Assembly: GCA_002914805.1 (NCBI GenBank)
Contig: JXTB01000172.1
Span: 442,367-506,366, forward strand
Reading direction: 5' to 3'
Source of the DNA: Parasponia andersonii
Taxonomy: Eukaryota; Streptophyta; Magnoliopsida; Rosales; Cannabaceae
Length of the DNA: 64,000 bases
The translations under genes and the position numbers were made by a program. Numbering within the stretch: the stretch's first letter is position 1; every line of letters begins with the position of its first letter. Below, piece after piece: positions 47,526 to 60,440 of the stretch. Below the pieces are notes generated by a model. The model saw nothing but the letters and a program-made list of their open reading frames with translations, had not been told where the DNA came from and ran no database searches.

Positions 47526-48481
47526 TTCTTCTTCTTCGCTTTTTTTTTTTTTTTAGCGCTCTAGAAAAAAGAGTTATCTATTCATCATTGAAGAGCGTGA
47601 CATGGAGGTCTACCTCCCAAGTGGAGAAACATCCAGTGAGACCTGAACGGAAAGCCTAAGAAACAAGAGCATGGGCTGACCTATTAGATCTTCTAGGAAC
47701 CCAGTAAACCTCCACATTACACGAGTCCAATAAAGAAAATAAGGGTAGGCAGATGAAAGAAAGCTCCCATCGAGAAGCAAGCCGTTGTGACAGTGCCATA
47801 GCCACCTAATGTGAGTCTGAAAATAGAATTGCATCCGTGCATCCTTTTTCAAGGCACGAGCAAATTCCAAACTCCACAGCTAATAAATAGTTCAGCTTCT
47901 AAAGCAGTAGAGGTGTGAACCTGTTTAGCAGCAAGGAGAAGAATATTGTTGCGGCTGTCTCTAGCTACCAGAGCCACCATCGTTGTTGCTGCTTTGAAAG
48001 TGGCTTCAACCCATACCCGAACACAGTGGGGACTTGAGATTAATACACTTCTGTCATGGTATGGAAGGGTTCCACCTGAATCCGAAATTGGTGGAAGAGC
48101 CACTGGGATTCGGAGAAATTCGCCGAAGGCCTCATTAACTTGGCGTAAAAGGGACACTGGGTCTGCTTTAGTTCCTGAATGGAAAGCATTGTCTCGTGCT
48201 TTCCAAATTCTGTCGCTTAGCACCGCCGCAAAGAGGATGAACTACCAAACCAGATAGCTTTGGTGATTGAGCACGGTAGGAAAATATGAAGGAGAGAGTC
48301 ACTGGCTGAATGACATAGGTAGCATTGATTATTAGAACTAAAAATAGTCCCAAGTAGGTCCCCTGTGGGGAGTGCATTCCTAGCCATGCACCATAGCAAA
48401 AGTTTGAGTCTTTCATGCACCTTATAACTCCATATCAGCTTCCATAATGGTATAGGTTCATTAAAACCAGCTTACTAACTC
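47526..48481 (-). mobile_element. 5'-truncated LINE with perfect 17-bp target duplication
   Basis: On the minus strand the element encodes the end of a LINE ORF2: the reverse-transcriptase zinc-binding domain (KLLLWCMARNALPTGDLLG, then CYLCHSASDSLLHIFLPC), followed by an RNase H-like domain whose frame shifts several times, ending VDLHVTLFND. A poly(A) tail (plus-strand T-run at 47540-47556) follows. AAAAGGGTTTGGATGTT occurs at both borders (47509-47525 and 48482-48498), the mark of target-primed reverse transcription. Only the last 956 bp were inserted or kept. Confidence 0.9.
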
Positions 48482-48498
48482 AAAAGGGTTTGGATGTT

Positions 48499-50330
48499 GA
48501 CGGTTTAAGAATAAATATAACGCAGTCCATTTATATTCTGAAGTTAAGATTTGAAGAGTTTTGTTGAAATTTAAATGTTTTAGAAAGAAGGAACTGGAAC
48601 TGTCAAAAAAAATTCTCTATTTGGATGCTAAAGCTAGTATTTATGTGTTGACATTACGATTTCCAAGTTTACCGAAGGAAAAAAAATATATTGAAATTGG
48701 GTTGACTGTAAAAAATTTTGCAAAATGAAAGTTAATGTGTGGATACTGGATAGTGGCCTTTTTTAGAAGGGTAAAAAATGAGAAACGGGAGAAAGGAAAA
48801 GGAGTGGCTATTAGCCAGGAAATCTCACTACCTCAATAAATATGAATGTGTATTGTAAGGAACCGCTTTACAGGGTCACCATGCTTTTATTATTACTTTG
48901 ACTAACGTGGGTCCGAATTGTCGTTAAGCCTTTTTTTTTCTTTTTTCTTTTTTGCTATTTTTTTAGTAAATGCTTGCTAGACATTACACACTATTACATG
49001 ACAATAAAAGATCGACATTAAAAATTATTTTAGTGCTCACACCACTGGTCCCTAAAACCTTTATGACTTTAACTCGAGTGTCATGCAAAATAAGGCAACA
49101 AACTACATATTTGCCAAAACTTATTAAAAAACAAGAAGACAAATCTAGTTTGACAAATAAGTAGAACTATAGGAAACTACAAATTGCTCATCTTTTGCAT
49201 CTGAAAAATGTAGGGAATAAAAAGATAAACCAGAAAAATGCAATACAGCAAGTAATCCTTAGTTTTTTTTAAAAAAAAAAAATCAAAAATTGACTTTCAT
49301 TTCTTCAATAACAACAATACAATCACAAATCTAATACAAAGATCAGAAAACAAATAATTCATATCCATACCAATAAATAATCAATTAAACGAAATTCTTA
49401 CTAGATTATGCACAAAACGTACTTAGATGACGTATACATAAATTCTCAAGAGACATATTAGTATTCTACGGGAGATATCCCTCTGACTTATTTAAATTAT
49501 CCTCCACCACTAGAGTTGATTCCTTTGATCGATACAAAGATGAATTCTCCGAAGAATGATATTTGACAATATAAAATCTTCAAAATTTGGATCTTGAAAT
49601 CTTCAGATATAAAATAATACCAATAAAACACACACAAAAATAATTAAAAAAAAAAATTCACATCTATTTAGAAATCATGTGAGACATAATATAAATAGAT
49701 GATCCGGATTTATGATAAAACAATCTTCACATATGCGGAAGGATTTATTAAAATGAAAAATCCTACCGAGAGAGACATATCCAAATCTCTCCTTCCTTCT
49801 GGTGGGTTAGAAATTTATGGAGGTAAGAGTTTCAAAGAAGATTGAGAGAAATTCTCTAGAAGAATAAGAATGGGGATCTTAGTCCATTTTCTTATATATT
49901 TATATTGACATTTATTTACAAGAAATACTAAATACGCTATTTTTTGTACTCTTTTTCAGTTTGTAGTATCACTGATTGATATATAAAATTTATCATGATT
50001 TGCTATATTATTAAAATATAAAACTAAATAGCAGAATCTATGTTAAAGCATAAAGGAAAGTACAATTTAAAAGAGTGCATTAGTATATTTTATACTCTCA
50101 CGTCTTATTGCTTAACATGTGGACTCTAATAATGATTTATTATGTTATTAATACGTGAACTGAAAATAATGTTATGGAGCATCATATAATGCTTGCACTT
50201 GACATATTAGTCTGTTACTTGATAATTATAATTATTAGATTGGGCCATACACGAGTTCCACCTAAAGTACAATTAAATCACACAATAATAAAATGACAAC
50301 TTAAGTGATGTTGAACACGGTATAATATTA
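48499..50330. other. AT-rich intergenic region with a dispersed repeat
   Basis: 49300-49870 is listed separately. The rest shows no gene. Confidence 0.4.
49300..49870. repeat. longest copy of a dispersed LTR-like repeat
   Basis: It matches 34260-34640 and, further on, 28020-28235, all in one orientation. On the minus strand it reads like the transcribed R-U5 leader of an LTR (TTTCTTCTAG-type tracts and long T-rich stretches), but I found no ends or coding part. Confidence 0.5.
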
Positions 50331-50339
50331 TGTATATAG

Positions 50340-50548
50340 ATTATAATCTAGTATGTCTTTTTTTTAGCTATTAGATAAATTATTTAACAGCTATTCTGAT
50401 TTGAATAGTTTGAAAAAAATAATAAATAAATTGCTTTTTTTTTTCTCTCTCTCTTTCTATTTTATACCATAAAAGATCACGTGATAAATTTTAATTAGGT
50501 AAAATAATACTTATATATAAATAAAAAAAAAATCTGCTGAATTAACAT
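50340..50548. mobile_element. degenerate copy of the (TA)n MITE family
   Basis: It keeps TTTTTTTTAGCTATTAGAT, TTTTCTCTCTCTCTTTCTAT and AAAATAATACTTATATATAA-like parts of the family core and ends in (TA)n directly before the full copy at 50564. Its termini are eroded. Confidence 0.5.
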
Positions 50549-50563
50549 ATATATATATATATA

Positions 50564-50805
50564 GGTTGCCAATCCAATAGGTATTTTTTTTCTTTACCTA
50601 TAGGTAGGTATTTTTTTTTTAGCCGTTAGATCGCCATCTAATGGTGATCTAATGGCTATAATGAAGTGCATGAAAAGATGTGCATCATTAATGCTTTTTC
50701 TCTCTCTTACTTTTTACAATAAAAAAATATATATGCTAAATTTTCATTGGCCAAATTGATACCTATGCATAGGTAAAAAAAAAAAATACCTACTGGATTG
50801 GTGCC
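50564..50805. mobile_element. MITE in a (TA)n microsatellite, copy 3
   Basis: Ends GGTTGCCAATCCAATAGGTA and TACCTACTGGATTGGTGCCC are inverted repeats, flanked by (TA)n on both sides (about 50546-50563 and 50807-50820). The core with AGCCGTTAGATCGCCATCTA and GGCTATAATGAAGTGCATGA matches copies 1 and 2. Confidence 0.88.
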
Positions 50806-50821
50806 CATATATATATATATT

Positions 50822-51526
50822 TATATATGTATATGAAAACCACAAATCATGAAAAACGATGAAAGCGATGAAAAAAATTGAGAAAATAAAAAAGTTGTTC
50901 ATTGAATACACAAGCATAAAGCACTTGAAAGAAAGAGAAAAAAGAAAAAGAAAAAAAAAACAAACTTCATTAAAATTGATTTCATGTGCATAGAAAAGCT
51001 GCCATAATAAGTAATAACTCGGACCAATATATGTTTTGGTTTTAATCTTTAACGCAAGGAAAGAAAAATGCTCTAATTGTACTGGAAGCAATGTGTTATA
51101 TATATATACACATATGAAACTTTTTAGTTTTTAATAATAACATAAAGATGGCCTAGTTGTATTGTTTATTTTGGGAAAACTAACCACTTTTGGATGGCCC
51201 GAGAAGATACACTGCTATATTTGACCCCAAAAAAAAAAAAGTACCGCTTGGATCAATTTAATTTTATATTCATCATTTAGCATTGTAGCCAAAAAAAAGA
51301 GGGGGGAAACACGAAATCTTAGTACTTAGTACCTATAAAGCCAAGCCAACCCTTTTAAACTAACCTATGAAGTATATGAATATTTTGGTTCGATTAGTAA
51401 TAACATATAATAATGAAGTAACTTTTTTCTAATTCTTATTCATTTTTATATTCCCACTCTTTTCATTTGCTCATGATATCAACTATTAATAAATTGTTGC
51501 CGTAAAAAAAAAAAAAAACTAACCAT
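50822..51526. other. intergenic region without recognised content
   Basis: It holds A-rich tracts near 50870-50965 and 51225-51300. No gene was seen. Confidence 0.4.
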
Positions 51527-51535
51527 TATTTAAAT

Positions 51536-52069
51536 GGGTTAACGGCACAAACGATCCAGAACTATCTAATATGGTAAATTGATTCCCAAAATTCTAATTA
51601 CAGTAGTTAAAATTTTGCACTTTTCAATTTATAATGATTTAATTTTTAAACTGTTGAAATTATAATTTGTTGTTAAACTTTTAATTAAAAACCCATGTAA
51701 AGAGTACACGATGACATTTAAGAGTGTATTTCAAAAGTAATTTAAAAATTTTAAGTATAAAAATAAATAATTATAACAAAATTTTCTCTAAATTTACAAT
51801 TCCAAAAACACTAGAACTATAAATAATGCATTTTTCCTTCTTTTTAAATCCTTTTATTGAGTTTATTTTTTTAACACACTTTTGAATACTATAACATGCT
51901 CCTTACATATGATTTTTATTATAAATTTAATAATAAATTATAATTTAACCAATTTAAGTACTAAATTACTTCAAATTAGAAAATTCAATAACTAAATTAT
52001 CACAATAAAAATTTCGAGGAGCATTTGTCATAAATTAGATAGTTGAGGGACGATTTGTGCCATAAATCC
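51536..52069. mobile_element. MULE-type MITE with perfect 9-bp target duplication
   Basis: The left end GGGTTAACGGCACAAACGAT and the reverse complement of the right end GGATTTATGGCACAAATCGT are inverted repeats that extend into ACTATCTAAT. TATTTAAAT flanks both sides (51527-51535, 52070-52078). A 9-bp duplication points to the Mutator superfamily. The 534-bp interior is non-coding. Confidence 0.85.
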
Positions 52070-52429
52070 TATTTAAATAGTTTACTTTTATTTACGGTCC
52101 AGTGTGTTTGCCATTAATTTTATTTTTCCTAAATGGAGTGGAATAAACAGATATTAAATAATCCACGCGGCGAACTGAGGCTTGCTCATTTGGTTTGTTC
52201 TTAACCCTTAAACTATTTATTTGTTTGTTTGTTTTTGTCTTATATTTATTATTATTTTCTCGCTTTCCTAGTATCAAATCCTGCTTCGAAACATGGACTA
52301 TCAAAGTAGTCTGCTACGTGTAAACATCACAAAACCAAAACCGTCTCAGTATCAGCCCAAAAAAAAATGAAAAACAAAAATAAAAATCGAAATGAAAGGT
52401 AAATTTGAAACTAAAAAGCCGAAACGCAG

Positions 52430-52434
<5 letters not shown>

Positions 52435-52471
<37 letters not shown>
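52435..52471. repeat. (AG)n microsatellite in the 5' leader
   Basis: About 37 bp of AG repeats lies 46 bp before the ceramidase-like start codon, probably within its 5' UTR or core promoter. Confidence 0.9.
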
Positions 52472-52475
<4 letters not shown>

Positions 52476-52516
52476 GTGTTTTAGAGAAAGAGAAGTGTAG
52501 AGTGTGAGAGAGAGAG

Positions 52517-52729
52517 ATGGTGTGGCTGATGAATCATCAGCTCGGGACGAGGTGGACCAGAACTCGTATCTGGGCAGGAGCTTTTCTCTTATGGCTCTTC
52601 TTCATGGTGGTCACTCCCAAGATTTCTCTCTCCCCTAAACACCACCTCTTCGCTGACATGCGCAATTTTCTCGGTGCCCATCTTTACCATTTTACTCTTT
52701 TTTCTGTATATCCATATATGTATATATAG

Positions 52730-52760
<31 letters not shown>

Positions 52761-55284
52761 TAATGCGATATCAGTTTGTGGTTCTAGTATCTGGGTCTGA
52801 TTTTGTTACCTGGGTTATTCATTTTTTTTCACAGGAGTACCGAGCACATTGAATGTGATTACAAATTTCCCATTTTTGGTTGTTGGTGTTTTGGGTTTTG
52901 TTCTCTGTGTTCAAGGAGAGTTTTTCAATATAAGGTTGGGTTTCTCACTATCTTTTTTGTTTACTGGGGTTTGTTTGTTATAGTAATGTCATTGGATTTT
53001 TGCTAATTGGGTTGATTTTAGTTTGCGAGGAGAGGTTTGGGGTTGGGCACTCTTCTATGCAGGGATCGTTGGAGTGGCTTTTGGGTCTGCTTATTATCAT
53101 TTGAAGCCTAGTAATGATAGAGTAATGTGGGACACATTGCCGGTTAGCATCACATTTTTTTTTAATGTCAGATGTTTATGTGTTTCATTTGCTGCCTTGA
53201 TTTTTATGTGCCTTGTTTATTAAGGGCATGTTTAGTATTCCGTAATGAAATGAATCGTAAAGTTTGGAGAGGAATGAGAAGGAATAAAAATTGAGTTATC
53301 CCTCCCAATTTCACTAATTATGGGAGGGATTTCCCAAAATTTGTTTCCTAAATGTGTGAGTAAACACACTAATGGATGGGAAAGAGAAACACTTCCTTTA
53401 TTCTCATTTTCATTCTCATTCCCATTACGGATTAGTAAATATGGCCTAAATTCTTATCCTAAAATTGAGCTTTCTCCAATTTCAAGCCGATGAACTGGTT
53501 ACCTCGTCCCCTATGTTTTGTGTCGGGGTGTGTGTGTATTTTTGATATTTTATATATCTTGTTGTAATAAGTTGGGAACCGCAGATGATGATCGCGTATT
53601 CCTCACTTTTTTCTAGTTGCATAACAGAAAGAGTGGGGGAGAAGATTGGGTTAACTTGTCTATTTGCACTTCTTTTTGCTGCTTTTCTTAGTAGTGCTTA
53701 TGAAAGGTTAGTTCTTCTGTTCTATTACCACAACCTCTTGTCTACTAAATAATACCTGAGTTTGATTCTGAATATGATTTTGCTAGTTGGTTGCAGAACC
53801 TATAATGATCTCAGATTGTGCATGATGTTCCAGTTGATTCCCCTTATAGCAATTCCGGCAATAGCGATTGTGTACCAATCCAAATATACACATTCAAGAT
53901 ACTGGCTTTGGGCAACATGTATGTACCACATCCATCTTTTAGTGAGATGCCTGTATATTTTTGGAGTTAGTCCACTTTCAATGTTTTTTCTTTGATTATT
54001 CCTTATATGATTATTTTTGTTGCAAATTCAATGAGAGATAAAGCTGATAATGAAGAAAATAGAGCAACCATAATATACATTCATGAGAGAAACATTAACC
54101 AAATTGTTCATGTGAAGTTCCAGTAATACTGTTATATGGTCAGACAGGGAATGAGACAATCTATTTCTAAAGTGGCACATTAGGAAGCTAGAAATTTTCG
54201 TTTGAAGTGGTTTCCACTGACTGATTTAATGACAAGGAAGTTTGGAAGAGCAGGGTAGGTAGTCCCCATCTGTTTGATGATGTGTGATTCAATGGAATGT
54301 TGAATTTCTCTCTGTCTCTGTCTCTCTCTCTTTTTTTTTCCCCCAAAGGAGGAATGTTGAATTTCTAATTTTCTAAGAGAAGCCTTTTATTAGTGATATA
54401 TTTTTTTGGGAACTCTAACCCATCGTTCCCTGTTTACGTGCTAGTGATTGATACTTTCCTTAGTAACATTCCAATAATTCTTTGTCATGTGAATTAAATG
54501 GAGTGCCATATTCGTCTCATTCTTTCTTTTAGTCAAAATTTATTTATTTTATCAGTTTTTCAAAGTCACATTTATGAGGCATATTTCCTGTTTGAAAGGG
54601 ACAAGATTTCACTAGGAGCTATAAGTATTGATTTTTAAGTTCTACAGAATACTCGTCATGCTCCAGGAGTCTATGGCTTCAGTGAATTCAATGAAGTAAA
54701 TGAGGCTGTAGATAAATGCTGCATCTGAAGAAGTATCTCACACTCACTGTGGATTTATTTTTAATGGAAATATCAATGTATTTGAAGTAAATTGTATATT
54801 ATGATTGGTTGGGTGTTTGTAATCTAGTTGTTGAATTCATTATGCACATTTTGTAAGGGTGTTTGATTATTCTGAAATCTGAAAAGTTCATCCTTTTATT
54901 GCGCACAGGTGTTTACTTTCTATCCAAATTTGAAGCTGTTGCTGACAGAAAAATATATCATGCCAATCATTATTTCATCAGTGGGCACTCTTTGGAGCAT
55001 TTGTGTTTAGCATTGGTTCCTATTCTGTTCAGTCTTATGCTCATATACAGAAGCAATAAAAATCAAAGGTAACCTAATTCTGCTTTTTCAAACTTTAATG
55101 TCTCGCTAAGGTGTAATCAGTTTTGTATTCTTTTATTTATTTTCCCTCAATTCTCATATTGCTATATGAGATTTTATCAATCTTTACACTTTTTTTCTGG
55201 TTTTGTTTACTGAGCAGCATATCAGAGAATGGCTCAAAGCTATTCCGTTTCTTACATCTTAGTGGGCTTGATATAACAGAATAG
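52517..55284 (+). CDS. alkaline-ceramidase-like membrane protein (CREST superfamily)
   Basis: There are seven exons: 52517-52673, 52835-52934, 53022-53142, 53585-53706, 53797-53918, 54909-55068 and 55218-55284. All introns are GT-AG, the phases join, and the sum is 849 nt (282 residues). The family hydrolyses amide bonds of ceramide-type lipids in ER/Golgi membranes, releasing a sphingoid base and a fatty acid. Exon 3 has SAYYHLKPSNDRVMWDTLP and exon 6 has GHSLEH, which give the CREST set SxxxH, Asp and HxxxH thought to bind the active-site metal. Hydrophobic segments include AGAFLLWLFFMVV, FPFLVVGVLGFVL, CLFALLFAAFL, IPLIAIPAIAIV and LVPILFSLMLIY, about seven in all. Pfam ceramidase is the expected match, and the Arabidopsis At5g11870 type is the nearest relative I recall. 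Which substrate this plant branch uses is uncertain. The exon 5-6 join gives Cys where relatives usually have Gly. Confidence 0.88.
53224..53446. mobile_element. Tourist-like MITE in intron 3
   Basis: The left end GGGCATGTTTAGTATTCCG and the reverse complement of the right end GGCCATATTTACTAATCCG form imperfect TIRs. TAA lies at both borders (53221-53223, 53447-53449), the target duplication of the PIF/Harbinger group. The interior 223 bp is non-coding. Confidence 0.8.
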
Positions 55285-57164
55285 GCGAACTTAGGGAGCG
55301 TCCGTGAAGTAGACAAGATAATGAAGGCTTTCTTAATCCAGTGGCTTTCAAGTCCTTTTGCTACAAAGAGTGATCTATACTACTATGCAATGCCAGTTAA
55401 ACACATAGCCGTGTCAGCTCTGAAATTGAGAAGATCCAAGCTGAAACAAAATTTGGGAGCTTATTCCATTTCGGTTTTTGCATTTGATGGTCGTTTATTA
55501 ACCTTCATTGATGTTTTCTTCTCACCGGCTATCTACTGCCCTATGCCCATCTAAATCAGCGTCGTTGGGCTGAGACTTCTGCTGCCATTTCACCATAACA
55601 TCAAAAGACCATTCGTTCTACGTGACACTGGCAGTTGCCGTAACTAAAACAAGGTAAGAGAGTAGAAAACATAGTTGAAGCCAATTTTCAAACTGGTCTT
55701 GATGAGAGATTATGGAGGCCCTCTTAACTTGATGAGAGTCGTTGAGTGTAAAGGTCTGCAACTCGATGCAACATTGTCTTTCTTGTAATGTAGTGATTGG
55801 TGGACCATAACATAGCGATTTACCATGTTTTAAGTGTCTTGCTTTCCATCTAGATTTGCATAATTTTTCGAGTCTTATTGGTGTTGGTTTCTGAGTTTAA
55901 AGTCACCGGAAGGAACATTCACATATTACCATTCCAAGCCACATGTATGGCACCACACCATTGTCTCTGCTCACATTACAGTCAATATGTATCATAGTTT
56001 CACATGCACATTTTGGTTCTTCGGATTACTGCATAATATATATGGCCGCATATGTAGCTCAATTAATTCCCCACTTGCACACGCATGTAAATATGAGAGA
56101 AAAAGATGCACATATATTCCATTCAACATATGATTAATAAATAATAAGAGACATTGAATACATTAATTTCAAACCAGAGATGAGAAACAAAATGCGCCTC
56201 CATGTGCCCCTGGTGAGAAAATGCGACTCTGGAAAATATTCTCTCGTTACTCTACTTAGTTTGTGTTTGTTGCGGTTCTAGACTCCAACTAAAATTGTTT
56301 TGGATTGTCAGAATTAATCGAATTTTATGGCCAAAACTTGGTCTAGATTATCTTTCTTTATCTGCTTTAAATGGCAACCAATAAAGAAGTTAAGAAAAAT
56401 TAAATGAGGTACTGGCTTTGCTGTGCCAACCCCATCAATTTCGAATTTATAAAACTACATGCAACTCGTACTACTGGGTTTGATTATATGTGGTTTCCAT
56501 ATGTTTTTCTTATTCTATTTGATTGCAAAAATGCATTAACTGGATAAAAGGATTGGAAAAAAAAAAAAGGAAACAGCAAAAACAATTAAGTCAGGGAGTG
56601 TCTGGAAAGAGAGAGAACTGGGGGTAAACAGAGGGACGAGATCATTATTGAATGAATTTGGGATAGGATGGTTATTTAGTAAGAAAGATTTTAGAATAGA
56701 AGTGAAAAGACAATGGAATTCAAACCTCTTATTGAACCAATTTTCAATCCCCTTGTAAATTGGAGGGATTTTAGGAGAGAAATACCTACTCATGTTGTAG
56801 ATTGGTTATCATATAATTAAAACTTTCTCATTCCTTCCATTTCTTCCTCCTATCAAACAAGGGAGAAAGTTTTGATCTTCTCTCCTTCGTCTCATACCAA
56901 ACATAAGTTGTCTCATTCCTCTCTTATCTCCCTTGTCCTTGATGTAGCTCCCATTCTTTGTCTCTTCCTTCCTTCGTACCAAACATAGCCTTATGGAATG
57001 GCCTTCTCCAATACCAAAAGTTGCCCATACAGTATTTTGATGCATCTAATGAGGGAAAAACCATTTCATCAAGTTTTCAGTGGAGGAAATTAAGACTAAT
57101 GAAGAAGAATATTAGACTATATTCGTTTCTCCATCATGTGAGAGTTATTGTCACTCCACTATGG

Positions 57165-57196
<32 letters not shown>

Positions 57197-60100
57197 CAGT
57201 TGAGAAGAAAACAAAGGAGAGACACTTGTTTGGTCTCCTCTTTGAAAGTCGGGTTATAGTTAAATGAAGATGAGCAATCTACAACGAAATCCGCATAGTA
57301 GATACATGTCTTATCATTCGAGTTGCTTAAGATGAAATCATGATGACCCTTTCAAAGAACTTTATGGAAATCCTCACTGCTAATGTAGCCGATACTTAAT
57401 ACGTGGGATAATCTCTCTCATGGGCTAGAGATTTTGGTAAAATTTCTAATTTTTGGAGTCCGATGCATTAGCAGTAGTACACGCTTTCATTAATGACATT
57501 GTTTACTATCAAATGTGTCAACTACTATAGGATGCGTTTTGATTGTTGACCTACTATAGCGATATGACCTAGTTAGCAACAATTTTGATTAAAATCATCT
57601 TTCTATTAGTGTTTTGAAAAATGATTTTTCTAGGAATGAGGGATAGACAATCTCTATATTTGTGATTATTGATTAGTCCTAATATAGTTATAAACTTATG
57701 GTCATACATGCTATTAAATATTGTGACATTCTTAAAAATGTCATTTTTCAAAACACTCCTAAATGAGTTATTTTTGTCAACATACTCCTAAGCCAAACCA
57801 AGTCCATTTTTCCTATGTTTTAGTTATCCATTATGTATCGTAAAAGCAACCAAATGACACATAATTTAACTAAGTTCGCTTTAGGAGTGGATCATAATCT
57901 TTTTTGTTAGAAGAATATCGTCTTCCAGTTGAGTATATTATTGTAAAATATATTGTATATTTACAATAGCAAATTTATTTCTTCGCCTAAAAAAACATAA
58001 AACAAAAAGAAAGAAAGAATGACCTTTCTCCACTTTCAAGTTTTGATATATGCAAGATTATACATCAATATTTAAAATTTCTTCAAATGCAGATATTCTC
58101 AGCTCAGCTTTCATGTTCAATGTTAGGCTTTTTGGTCATTTGTATACAAGAGTTATATATTTGATGATATTTTAAATAGGATGATTCTATTGTCATTCCT
58201 CTGTCTGCTTTCTCTACACCTTATTTTAGTATATATTTTATTGCATAAAATAACTTTGGATAAATTTACTTTTAAGTACAACTTAAAAAATATATTATCC
58301 GTACTACCTCTCCTTTCAAATTTGAGGAAAAAAAGCTTCAAAAAAATTTATTGAAAATTAAATACATCTTTATTCAGTCTCACACTCTTTCTTCTTAACC
58401 ATGGTAAATCTTTGATTGTAGAATAAGTTTTGTTTAAGTTGTAATTATGATGACAAGTCTGGTGAGTTTTGTTTATATTTTACAGTATACTATATTCTGT
58501 TATTTTCTTTTTATTGGATCTGCATAAGTTATCGTCTAACAGGCCAAACAACTATAATTAGTTTTAAATATAAGTTAAGGCTAAAGAATGGTATACAGAA
58601 ACAAATTTGTAATCACAAAATGATTATTGATGATGATGAGATTGATCCAAGCTCTAAGAATAATATAGGGGAAAAAGAGGAGCTCCAGAGGAAAGCTATA
58701 GAAAGAATAAATTTAGGTGAGGAAAAAATAGGAGAAAGGAGAGAAAGAACTGAATGCTTCTAAGTACCAGACTCAGAGTGTAGATTTGCTAATTGTTAGT
58801 GGTCAAGTTGAATAAGAGCAACAAAGAAGAAGAAGATGAGTGAGAAACAAATGGATAGAAAAAGGAAAATATAGATTATAATTATAAGGACTATTTTGGA
58901 AAAAATTAGGGATATAATAAGAATTTATTGAATTTTTTATTTTTAATGAGGGTGATTTTAGTCAAGATATGGGGAGAGTAGACAAAAGTGTGGCTATAGA
59001 GCTACCTTTTTAAATATTGAAGTATATTCTTACATATGTTAAAGTAGGATTTATTCCGTAGAAAAGACCTTTAGGCACTTTTTTGCAGTTAACCTAACAA
59101 AAAAAAAAAAAAAGACTAGGCTTATACTTCGAGTTTAATAAGAATAAATTAAGTGCACTATAATACCAAATTAGCTCTTATACTTAATTACAAAGATGTT
59201 AAGCCAACAAACTTTATAATAAGATTTAAGCATCATAATTAAGAAGGTATTAAATCTTAAAGGGTTTATGAAAAATATGAAGTTAAGTGATGCTCACTAT
59301 CATTAGATTCCTCACCGAGTCGTTTAGATTTAAATTTATCTAGATATAGGTTAATTTGGTATTATCAATATTGTCTTTTTCGATTTTAGATTTATAACAA
59401 TTTATATCTTTTCTCGTTAAACACCACTTTTGACCACTAAAATTATCAAAAATACCATTTAAAATTTAAACTTGTATATTTAAAAATATAATTCAAATTT
59501 AAAATAAATTAAAATTACTAATTAAATTAATAAATATAAATTAAATTAGGAATCTCCAGATCTCTACTTTTTTTCAACTCTGAGAAGGATTTCGCTGCTT
59601 ATTATGCCCTTCCTCATCTTTGAGTGCTTAGGTATCTACCTTAAGTCTTTTCTTTGTTTGGACCTTATCCTTAACTTTAAGGTTATGCCACCCTCTAAGG
59701 TGCCACTAAATAGAATAATTCGAAATGTCTCGACTTTTGTTAGAACAGGTCCGAGTCAAATAGTAATGAATCAAAGCACTTCTTTTACATATTAATTCAG
59801 AAACTCAAGGACTTAATTATGTGGATATTTAAAATACAGGATTTCAATCTTAGAAAGAAAAGGAGGGAAATAGTTACTCAATTAAAAGTAACATATGTTT
59901 GTTCAATCTTTAAAAGGGGTACTTGGGTAAACTCGATCGTTAAAATTATTGTTTGACTAAGAAAAGTATAAATTTTTCATAAATTTTAATCTGATAGACG
60001 ATGTTGAACCAAAATACTATGTATATATTGAGCAATTAGTCAAAATACAAACTATCAAAATGTAATTAATCTTTATATATTTGTATTAGTTATGTCTATT

Positions 60101-60440
60101 GTCACATTCTTTTTTCTTTTCTCACCCTTTTCTAAGGAGACTCCTCATCCCCTCCCTCCCCCCTCCCAAAAAAAAAGCACCACATCAAAAATTAAAATTT
60201 AGGGTATTTTCGGTAACATTTTTAGAATTTTTTTAATGGAACACTTTTTAATTGTGTGTTTGGTAAAAGTAAAAGAATTTCTAATTTCTTCGATCAAATA
60301 AAAATTTTGGAAAGAACAAATATTTTATCAATTTTATTTGAAAAAAGAAGTTATAAACATGATGACCTAATGACAACAACAAAGACAACTATCAAAAATA
60401 CTATAGACCTACTTGACGATGTTAATGACCCTCGATAATA
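55285..60440. other. long intergenic region without recognised genes
   Basis: The ceramidase-like 3' UTR lies at the start. 56540-57000 has CCAAACATA and (T/C)CATTCC-type words that hint at an eroded MITE. A 29-base T-run is at 57168-57196. Purine-rich sequence lies at 58660-58870. No frame resembles a known protein. Confidence 0.45.
57168..57196. repeat. 29-base poly(T) run
   Basis: An uninterrupted T-run, followed by CAGTTGAGAAG. It could be the reverse poly(A) tail of a retroposed sequence, or simple slippage. Confidence 0.9.

Noticed and set aside
55321-55554. 77-codon frame after the ceramidase-like gene
   Set aside because: It lies in the probable 3' UTR; the seven-exon model already ends with a proper stop at 55284.
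59604-59795. Short frame after a gene-like stretch near 59540
   Set aside because: No domain, splice sites or homology that I can recognise.
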